Shown: positions 55,546 to 64,000 of the stretch, one piece after another | How the letters are laid out: the number at the start of each line of letters is the position of its first letter | Position numbering within the stretch: position 1 is the first letter of the stretch | Assembly: GCF_041381155.1 (NCBI RefSeq) | Contig: NC_091149.1 | Coordinates: forward strand, 8,138,609-8,202,608 | Length of the DNA: 64,000 nt | Direction: 5' to 3' | Source: Argopecten irradians | Lineage: Eukaryota; Mollusca; Bivalvia; Pectinida; Pectinidae | Program-made: the position numbers and the translations under genes | The notes under the pieces: generated by a model | The model's database searches: none | What the model saw: only the letters and a program-made list of their open reading frames with translations | What the model was told of the DNA's origin: nothing

Positions 55546-58500
55546 TATTAAGCTGCATGCAAAGCCTTGTGTTTTACAACTTATAAGAATCTTACTCCTC
55601 GAGTTGAGATTTTGAGAAAATTGAACCCCGGCCGATGGAACAAGAATTTTGAAACATACCACTACACCGCATTTCTTTTATTACTGCTTCATTTCCGGTT
55701 TTTAAATACTAAATCCCGCCCGGGCATCATTCATGTTTGAACTGTCAATGCCAGGCACTCCAAAACGTCGAACTTAACATAGCCTGATCGTGGATCGTCA
55801 GTGTCCTTTGTGTGACATTTATTTCAAAGTTATTTTTTCATGTGATAATCTTCACACATATTTATCATTTATATAAATAAAGTCATCGCTCATAATCTGT
55901 AGAAAACTTAAAGCATTGAATCCATATTTGCTATGTTTGGAGGTGTTAAAAACAAAGTTCAAATTGAATCATCATGATATAAAAGAACTACAGCTCTTTT
56001 TTTTAAATCCATCAAGTAAAAAGAGTAGAGAATTTTTTTTATTACAATTCAATTTTAGAAGCATTTGTATTTTGAGGGCAACTGATAGGTGTATATGTAC
56101 ATGGATTGACTGAGTGCGTGCCCAGTGGTCGGTGAGCGCGCCGGAATACAGATAGAGAGAAAAATAAAAATGGCTGACCTCGACAGGGGGATGTCTCATA
56201 AACGATTCTTGAAATACAAGTGTACTTTTTTTCTAATCTCAATCAAACATTTTTTTAACTTGCATTGTCAGCTTTAATTCCAATAATGCCACTATCAACC
56301 ACGTCAACATGCACAAACATCGTGTCATATCCATTCAGTATCTGGCAATTTATGCTGGCAGTTGCATATATCTGATATTGTAGCAAAGGCTGATAAATTA
56401 TTAATAATATAACAATTGTAATCTACATTATGCTATGTAGTGACCTTAAAAAAACTTCATATAAATCCACGGTAAGATCTATTCTGGAATATGGCTGTAT
56501 TCTGTATCGATAATTGCAATTGCCATGAGTCTGACCTTTCTGAAAGTGTCCAGCGAAGGCTGCTAGCTCTAATATGCACAAAGTGTATAAGATATCGAAT
56601 CATTTATACATCGTATAACAACAGTAAGTAGAGCTACAAACAATTTAAAAAATGTCCGTTTTTTCATGTTGTGAATTTATATCATTCCTCGAACGTGTAC
56701 AATGTCTTCCAAGCGTGATTTTTTATTTTCGGATGCCATATTAGCAATTTTAAAATGTACTTTGATAAAATGAAATGTTAATAAATTGAGGAATTTCTTG
56801 TGAAAGCAGTAAGATGTAAGATAGATAAAAATTGCACAACCTTTATCGAGTGTGATTTTTTTTGTTTTTATATTGTATTTTCGCATTTTTTTAAAAATGT
56901 TTCTTTTCTTTTGCTAGAGTCTGTCATGAATTTCATTGGCTTGATAAAATAACCCACAAACTCAGACTTGTTAATTTAAGCTTTGTGTAAAAAATTGCAA
57001 GTTGTTCAAATAGAAAATAGCAGTGTGTATAAAGCATGGGCCTTTTTTTCTGAAATTTAACAAATCTACAGTACACTGCTACCGTCCTTAGACTGTTCCC
57101 TTCCCTTATTTCTCTACTCTCCGCCAGGCTGCGCTCCGCTCACTAGGGACCGGTAGCGGGTAACATGATGAATTTTTTTGTGGTCTTTCGTCCCGATCAA
57201 CCAGACGCTTAGCGTAATATGCGTAGTCAATAAGAGTTTGATTGATTGAGAACATCCGGAAGTCAAAATCGGGAAATTTCTAGTTTCTGGATTCATCCGC
57301 TCACAATAATATCTGCATTTAATATGTAGGTAGCTCATTAATTTCTTGTACAGAAAAAAAAAAACAAATTAAAATTTTTAAACAAAACCAATTGACGAGT
57401 AAATTATGCTTTAAATTTTTTCCTTAATCTCTGAGATTTTTAGGATTAATTTTTAACCGGAAGTCGGATGAAATATAGCAAATGTATGTTGTTTGGCCTT
57501 TGATGGCACCAATTTCAAAGATGGTTCTCCAGATCGTTCCAAAATGCAGTTTGATGACACTTATCGATCATGAGCACAATATCTCCTGCCGGAAAAACAT
57601 ATGACTTTGATTAAGCTGTTGGTAGGTTGAACTATTTTGAAACTGTTTAAAATATAGAAAGCCGTTTTTGCCATTTTAATTTCCTGACATGTCCGTACTC
57701 GATCGTCGTGTATGTAAACAAACCACCTGCCATAATAACACGATAATCCGGATTTAGGTAGTTTTAAAAAAGCTTCCTAACATATTCTACAAATTATAAA
57801 ATTTATATAATTTATATTGTAATAAAAACATATACAGTACAGTACGTGCATATAGATATACGATCCCATCTTATTCTTTAATTATGAAAGCTGTACATGT
57901 ACTATATTCTGATATTTGTAAAATGTTCTTCTGTCCAGTCGGTATGTAGAACCTGTTTCAATTTCTGGTTAGGTTCAGTGCTTAAAATAAAACGGAAAGG
58001 TTGTCTCTACGCAAAATATGTTGACTTTTTTACACAAATACCTTAAATCACATGTGTGAGCTGAGTATAGCTTCTTTTTATAATTTAATAATATATAATA
58101 CCATATCCTGGATTTTCCCATGTATTATATTAGTAATTAAATTAATCAGTTCATTAAAATAATGATATCATCACTTTTTAGATACATTTTTTGCTTCCTT
58201 CAAGTGATATCCTGTTGTAGTAGTTCACTTAGAGATCCAGATATGTTCCTTTTAAACAGTCAAAATAAGAAATTAGTCTGCCATTAAGTTGGTGTTTGTT
58301 TCCTTACTGATATCGTTTGGAACTTGATTTACGGCTTACTTTGAAGAAAGATTTTATGAAAGGCTAATCCAAATTTGTTTCTATTAAGCGCCTCTTATTT
58401 GCTTAAAATTTTTAAGCATCCGAGGTGCTTATTGGGTCGAATATGGTAGTTCATGTATACAAAATTGCATATGCAATTTTTGTGTGGGATTTTTGATACA

Positions 58501-58616
58501 TGCTTATCTTTATGTAATTTACGATTTAACCTAATCATTTGGTGTTTCACAGATACAAGAGTTCAAAGTTATGTGTCGTTAACATCATTTAAATCTGCTA
58601 ACATCTCAAATCAAAT
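55546..58616. other. Intergenic DNA
   Basis: No gene is recognised apart from a retrotransposon fossil near 56.5 kb. The rest is AT-rich. Confidence 0.5.
56450..56605 (+). pseudogene. Fossil of a non-LTR reverse-transcriptase C-terminal region
   Basis: Conceptual pieces RSILEYGCILY and, in another frame, SDLSESVQRRLLALICTK match the V-R-P-x-L-E-Y-x...W-D...Q-R-R-A-A-R segment seen in this window's own element near 15500-15600. It is broken by stops and frameshifts. Confidence 0.5.
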
Positions 58617-58676
58617 ATGGAGAAGAAAAACCAATCAAAGGTGACGAAGAAGACTATTCTTTCACAGAAACCAAAG
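58617..58676 (+). CDS. Third gene, exon 1
   Basis: 60 nt, phase 0, ATG at 58617 (MEKKNQSKVTKKTILSQKPK), donor ccaaag|gtaatc. tttcacag at 58545-58552 could be an acceptor joining an upstream untranslated exon. Confidence 0.55.
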
Positions 58677-61600
58677 GTAATCAAACAAATAGATCAATAA
58701 AAAATGCCACACATGGTAACAAACTTTACCATCTTTGCATATTACAGAGTTAGCTCCATTGCAGGTAAGTATTCATTGTGACATCATTATTTTGTGTGCT
58801 CAATTCATGTCGTTTTCTCCGAAACATATGATGTCACAAACATAACCTACCTGTAAGGGCAGATAACTCTGTAATATGCAAATACCCAATACTTTGACTG
58901 GAAATTGTTAAAAGTACTTACAATTATTTTTGTGGTATTGTAACTAATTAAGATTTATAATTATTTATAATTTAACACAAGAGAAAATTCGGGTTAATTG
59001 TAATAAACTGAAGTCAGGAATAACATATATAACATTAAAGGTTATATCCATTTTACTAAACTGTTGTAGTAAATTGATTATCTCTGCTGGACTATATACT
59101 CCATGTTCTCAGTGATTCATAAAAGTGTACACTACAGTATATCTTATGTACAGAAAAGAATAAGATAATTACAATTGAATGATTTTATCTTCATATTTTA
59201 TCTTTAAAACCTGGTGTGTGTTAAAGGTTGGCCGGCCTAAGGTAACTGGAGTGAAATCTCGTGTCAAAGCTGCTCCATTGAAGTAAGTATTTACTGTAAT
59301 TATAGGATGGTCAATGTTTATGGTGTCCATAGAATTCATGATTTGCTAGACTTTGGCCTCCAACTTTTGGATATATATACGAGGGGCCCGTGTGTGTATC
59401 AAATTGTTATTTACGATAGAAGAGGAATGACAGAAACCTAATTGAAAAACGTTTTGGCAATTGAATAATCAGTGACACTCAGCCAAAATCTGGTCTACCG
59501 TGTTAAATTTACTATAAAGATGTCCACAATATTTTTTCAATCAAAAGTTAAACTAAACTGTGTAGAAATAAGGCTATAGCTATTTTGACATCATTTTCAC
59601 TCATCGCAAAGTTAATATACACAATGTTATTTTAAAAAAAGTTAAACTAAACTTTGGAGAAATCACTCTATTTTCACTCATCGTAAAGGTTATGTTACCG
59701 CATGTACAGAACTCCACCAATGAACCTTAGCCTGTCCAATGACTTCCTTCTTAACACTATGATATTCAGATACACACGTCCTCGTATATTGTGACAGCCA
59801 CCTGTGGAATTATATTAGGTAATGGTCTCTCCCTAATGACCTATTTACCGTAACCGCTGTTGTAAGTTCAGGTGAAATCATTGAGTCATCTCTCATTTAT
59901 GCAACAAAGTTTTCAGTATTGATATTTATTTGAAATAAAAAATACATATTTTTATTTCAGACAAAAAACAGCTGTGGCTATCTTAAAAAACCAGGGGAAG
60001 ACCCGACCTGCTCCGATCCCGGAGCCGGGTTTCGCCATGTACTCTACTGATTCTGAAGATGCATTTTCTTTCTGTAATGAAAAAAATACATGTGCTCAGG
60101 TTCTCACCATGCTGCGAAATAAGCATAAAGGTATTGATTGTGCTAATTCAAAATCTCACCAGAAAATTAACCGTAGTAGTGTGTAGTTCTCTCCCTTGTT
60201 ATTGATTTTTATATATAACTCAAAATTTCACAAATTAATGATAGTGTGTGTAGTTTACTTTTTTGTTGGCTTAATAGCTTGTGTCCATCCTTCCATCTGG
60301 CGGTCTGCTCACGCTTCAACTGCTCAGCTATCTTGAAATTTTTTTAGTTTTTTTTTTAAAAAGTTTTTCGTGATTCTTTTATATATTATATTAAGAATAT
60401 GTTTATTATCTTACAGAATTCACTTAATTGAATGTTTTTGTATCTAAATTAAATTGATAATATCAAAACTAATTACTGTAAATGTTAATATTTCAGTAGT
60501 CTCTCTACATGTATTTCCAAAATAATACTGAAAAAATGAAATGTTCCATTGTCAAAAAGCAAAAAAAAAATAAGCTACAGGTATTGGACATGCAACTTTA
60601 AGTATTTAGTAATTTCCTTAATAAAACACAAAATTAATTACAAATGTCAATTTTGCAATTTCAAAAGAATAGTTCTAAAATGTTTTCATTTTTTGTTACC
60701 TGTGTGATTACTAATATGTACACTTTGTGCCCTTTGTGTGTTTCCTTGTCACCTTCTGTTTTCTTTTCTGTCCTTCACACACTTTAGTCAACCCTAGTAA
60801 CAGAAAAACTGTGACATGCTCCAGCGACGTGAAAGAGAAGTCAGCCGACTCTACTGAAGGTCCAAACCAACCAGCACCACCGCCTATAGTCATTCCTTGT
60901 GTAACTAACGATGGTGTGATTTTTTTCTTTTTTATTTTACTCATATATTTTTAAAATAACACATAACATATTTGATCATTTTATTGATACTAATGCATTT
61001 GCTATAGATAGTGCCCAAGATGTAAACAAATTGGTTCTGAAATCATAGCAAAATCTTGTAAAAAAAATTGTTTTACATTGTGAATATTTATATTGTAAAG
61101 TGTATGTGTCATGAAACATTAACAATTTCAATGTGTCAGAAGAATTCTGTCTTTACAAAATACACAGTTATCTCCCTTTTGTGATGGTATCCATTGTGAT
61201 GTCATTATTTTGTGATCAAAGAGACGAAAAATATCTCCAAAAAAATATTATTGTTTGCTCAAAAACCATGATATAACAGTAGTACCTACCTAGAAGGGCA
61301 AATAACTAAAATAAATTATGTAATATGTAAATGCAGGATATGGGAAAATTGCTGAAATTAAAAAAAAAAAGGCTACCTATTTATACGATACACTAACCAT
61401 CTTTTTTAATCCATTGTTGAGGTTGGTAATGCTGGCAAATATTTCAAAATAAAAAAATTATGTTTAGTGTCCACATTTTTTTTATGATTATTTCCATATC
61501 TCGGAGTTATCTGCCCTTGTGAGTAGGCATTGATTGTTAGGTCACATGTGTTCAAGTTTTATTTTTCAGAGAAAGAGACTAATTAACTAATGACATCAGG

Positions 61601-64000
61601 CTAACCCCTGAGATATAAGAGATCTAGATAACCAAGCTAACTGACACATATTTAATATCATTTAATTAATTAATTTAAAATAATGTAGTTTCACTTTCTT
61701 GTTGGCTTAATAGCTTGTGTCCATCCTTCCATCTGGCGGTCTGTTCACGCTTCAACTGCTCAGCTATCTTGAAATTTTTTTAGTTTTTTTTTTTAAAAAG
61801 TTTTTCGTGATTCTTTTATATATTATATTAAGAATATGTTTATTATCTTACAGAATTCACTTAATTGAATGTTTTTGTATCTAAATTAAATTGATAATAT
61901 CAAAACTAATTACTGTAAATGTTAATATTTCAGTAGTCTCTCTACATGTATTTCCAAAATAGTACTGAAAAAATGAAATGTTCCATTGTCAAAAAGCAAA
62001 AAAAAAAATAAGCTACAGGTATTGGACATGCAACTTTAAGTATTTAGTAATTTCCTTAATAAAACACAAAATTAATTACAAATGTCAATTTTGCAATTTC
62101 AAAAGAATAGTTCTAAAATGTTTTCATTTTTTGTTACCTGTGTGATTACTAATATGTACACTTTGTGCCCTTTGTGTGTTTCCTTGTCACCTTCTGTTTT
62201 CTTTTCTGTCCTTCACACACTTTAGTCAACCCTAGTAACAGAAAAACTGTGACATGCTCCAGCGACGTGAAAGAGAAGTCAGCCGACTCTACTGAAGGTC
62301 CAAACCAACCAGCACCACCGCCTATAGTCATTCCTTGTGTAACTAACGATGGTGTGATTTTTTTCTTTTTTATTTTACTCATATATTTTTAAAATAACAC
62401 ATAACATATATTTGATCATTTTATTGATACTAATGCATTTGCTATAGATAGTGCCCAAGATGTTAACAAATTGGTTCCGAAATCATAGCAAAATCTTGTA
62501 AAAAAAAATTGTTTTACATTGTGAATATTTATATTGTAAAGTGTATGTGTCATGAAACATTAACAATTTCAATGTGTCAGAAGAATTCTGTCTTTACAAA
62601 ATACACAGTTATCTCCCTTTTGTGATGGTATCCATTGTGATGTCATTATTTTGTGATCAAAGAGACGAAAAATATCTCCAAAAAAATATTATTGTTTGCT
62701 CAAAAACCATGATATAACAGTAGTACCTACCTAGAAGGGCAAATAACTAAAATAAATTATGTAATATGTAAATGCAGGATATGGGAAAATTGCTGAAATT
62801 TAAAAAAAAAAGGCTACCTATTTATACGATACACTAACCATCTTTTTTAATCCATTGTTGAGGTTGGTAATGCTGGCAAATATTTCAAAATAAAAAAATT
62901 ATGTTTAGTGTCCACATTTTTTTTATGATTATTTCCATATCTCGGAGTTATCTGCCCTTGTGAGTAGGCATTGATTGTTAGGTCACATGTGTTCAAGTTT
63001 TATTTTTCAGAGAAAGAGACTAATTAACTAATGACATCAGGCTAACCCCTGAGATATAAGAGATCTAGATAACCAAGCTAACTGACACATATTTAATATC
63101 ATTTAATTAATTAATTTAAAATAGATGTTTTTGTACTTGGTAATAAAGTAAAGGTTGTCATTTTCAATATATCCTATCAGAAATGACTTCAGGAAATATT
63201 GACAGTTATACTTCATATACTTATGCATATAATAATGAAGTTATACTTATGTTATGATTTTGTCGTTTTTCCCACCCAGACACCGATAGCCATCCTGGTC
63301 CAGTGTCAGCTTTCTCTGTGCTGAGTGGTGGAAACACTCCCTTTAATGACCGACTGGCGTCCTCCACACCCGACCCTGATCGACCCCAGATTATCCCTGA
63401 GAGGGACACTAATTCTGCCCACAAAATTCCCTTTAGGGGCTACACAATGGGCATTCAGAAGGAGCAGTATTTTCCAGCTACAAACAGCCATTTAATTAGT
63501 AACCATGGATATAGATCAGCAGTGCCCTCTGGTGGTGAAGGATTTAGATCACTAGTGCCCCCTGGTGGTGAGGGATATAGGTCAGCACTGCCCTCTGGTG
63601 GTGAGGGATTCTCTCCAGGTCAAGGTTTTGTATGTACTAATGACGGACAGAATAACAGTTGGGAGAAACGTGATAGTGACATTGGTGCCTTCCAGGCGTA
63701 TATAGCGAGGGAGTCGACAGGATTTACGACGGTGCCTGTCAGTGCCGTTAGACAAGTAACAGAGCAAGTAGGGGCTCCACAAGCAAAAAATCAGTCTGGA
63801 AGCTCCGGCGAGAAGAGTTCAGTTCTCCAAAGTTCCCAGAATACCGGCAATAGTAGTGGTACCGAGTACATATATTTACCTCAGCCCGTCGGTACAGCAG
63901 ATTCACAGGACCGTCACATCCCGGCGGGATTCCAGTACCAAAATGGTCTATACCAGATCCGGCCACACGGGCCTTTGACAGCAGGAGCTCCTGGTGAGGA
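58617..64000 (+). CDS. Gene of uncertain identity (possibly CCDC14-like), 5' part
   Basis: Predicted exons: 58617-58676, 59227-59282, 59961-60130, 60788-60913, 62226-62351 (exact duplicate of the previous) and 63280 to beyond the window. All phases agree. The N-terminus is basic (MEKKNQSKVTKK, GRPKVTGVKSRVK). Next comes PGFAMYSTDSEDAFSFCNEK then CAQVLTMLRNKHK, which recalls from memory the conserved G-Y-S...S-D-S-E...C...LL..ILRN block of the centrosomal protein CCDC14. The last exon is Ser/Gly/Pro-rich and probably disordered, with three 11-residue repeats GYRSAVPSGGE, GFRSLVPPGGE and GYRSALPSGGE. The coiled coil expected of CCDC14 would lie beyond 64000. Identity is tentative; exon structure is better supported. 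Confidence 0.6.
58728..58884. mobile_element. MITE, family G
   Basis: tttgcatattacagagttag, ttcattgtgacatcatt, and the complement cagataactctgtaatatgc then aaatac. In intron 1 of the third gene. Confidence 0.85.
59227..59282 (+). CDS. Third gene, exon 2
   Basis: 56 nt from gttaaag|gttgg to ttgaa|gtaagt. Encodes VGRPKVTGVKSRVKAAPL. The acceptor has a poor pyrimidine tract, so the exon is moderately supported. Confidence 0.55.
59961..60130 (+). CDS. Third gene, exon 3
   Basis: 170 nt from atttcag|a to cataaag|gtattg. Contains the conserved-looking GFAMYSTDSEDAFSF and CAQVLTMLRNK segments. Phase 2 in, phase 1 out. Confidence 0.75.
60788..60913 (+). CDS. Third gene, exon 4 (first copy)
   Basis: 126 nt from actttag|tcaacc to aacgatg|gtgtga, phase 1-1. 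Encodes NPSNRKTVTCSSDVKEKSAD, a linker, then PAPPPIVIPCVTNDG. Confidence 0.7.
61150..61340. mobile_element. MITE, family G, diverged
   Basis: aatacacagttatctccctt, gtatccattgtgatgtcat and the distal agaagggcaaataact. Copied by the duplication at about 62588-62778. A further half-copy (gagttatctgcccttgtgag) is at 61502-61560 and 62939-62998. Confidence 0.7.
62226..62351 (+). CDS. Third gene, exon 4 duplicate
   Basis: Identical in sequence and splice sites to 60788-60913. Because it is 42 codons with phase 1 at both ends, a transcript could keep one, the other or both without a frameshift. Confidence 0.65.
62588..62778. mobile_element. MITE, family G, duplicated copy
   Basis: Copy of 61150-61340 produced by the 1438-bp tandem duplication. 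Confidence 0.7.
63280..64000 (+). CDS. Third gene, exon 5 (runs to window end)
   Basis: From cacccag|acaccg, phase 1, and open for 239 codons to the window edge. DTDSHPGPVSAFSVLSGG, then the three 11-residue repeats (63505-63605), then FQAYIARESTGF and YIYLPQPVG. gctcctg|gtgagg at the very end could be a donor. Confidence 0.75.

Larger units (their letters stand above)
60250..63125. repeat. 1438-bp tandem segmental duplication
   Basis: 60250-61687 and 61688-63125 are almost identical, including one exon, a family-G MITE and two half-site repeats. Offsets of matching landmarks are 1438 bp (for example 60788 and 62226). Differences are few single bases and small indels. Confidence 0.95.

Noticed and set aside
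55916-56242. Short overlapping frames near 56 kb
   Set aside because: Below 80 codons, AT-rich, on both strands, without splice or homology support.
60711-60954. 75-77-codon frames on both strands at the duplicated segment
   Set aside because: The plus frame is the exon extended through its splice sites and the minus frame is its shadow. Only 60788-60913 (and its copy) is kept.

Overview
The window looks like animal nuclear DNA. Genes are split by introns, intergenic DNA is AT-rich, and transposons, minisatellites and foldback repeats are dense. The metazoan kelch protein KLHL10, tRNA-derived SINEs, a CR1/L2-type retrotransposon with a 2A-like motif, and satellites closed by a GGCCC/GGGCC hairpin all point to a lophotrochozoan, most likely a bivalve (scallop-like). 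That assignment is inference.

Layout. 1-9.2 kb: no gene; MITEs and a run of minisatellites (periods about 20, 21, 31, 32, 42 and 51 bp). 9.29-16.14 kb: a decayed non-LTR retrotransposon (2A-like motif and PHD-type finger, AP endonuclease, reverse transcriptase). It is split by a 3.3-kb Helitron-like element made of about twenty 158-bp repeats. 16.1-18.5 kb: a duplicated host repeat and a short tandem array. 18.96-31.91 kb: a complete six-exon KLHL10 gene (BTB, BACK, six kelch repeats; 595 residues). Its 7.6-kb fourth intron is almost entirely tandem repeats that carry copies of the exon-4 donor at one end and of the exon-5 acceptor at the other. 32.07-47.77 kb: one very large gene-less foldback structure with inverted ends, apparent TA target duplications and arrays of an 8-bp word TTGTCGNN. 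48.26-54.28 kb: a secreted protein gene with a signal peptide and three VWA domains separated by Thr/Pro-rich linkers; the second linker exon is out of phase by one base. 54.3-58.6 kb: intergenic DNA with a cluster of hairpin repeats and a retrotransposon fossil. 58.62-64 kb: the 5' part of a third gene, possibly CCDC14-like. A 1438-bp tandem duplication there copies a symmetric 126-nt exon in frame.

All three genes read on the + strand. No operon-like organisation is evident. KLHL10 in other animals is a substrate adaptor for a CUL3 ubiquitin ligase in spermatids. The VWA protein is probably extracellular. The third gene, if CCDC14-like, would be centrosomal. I see no functional link between them. 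Most long open frames outside these exons are by-products of tandem repeats whose period is a multiple of three.
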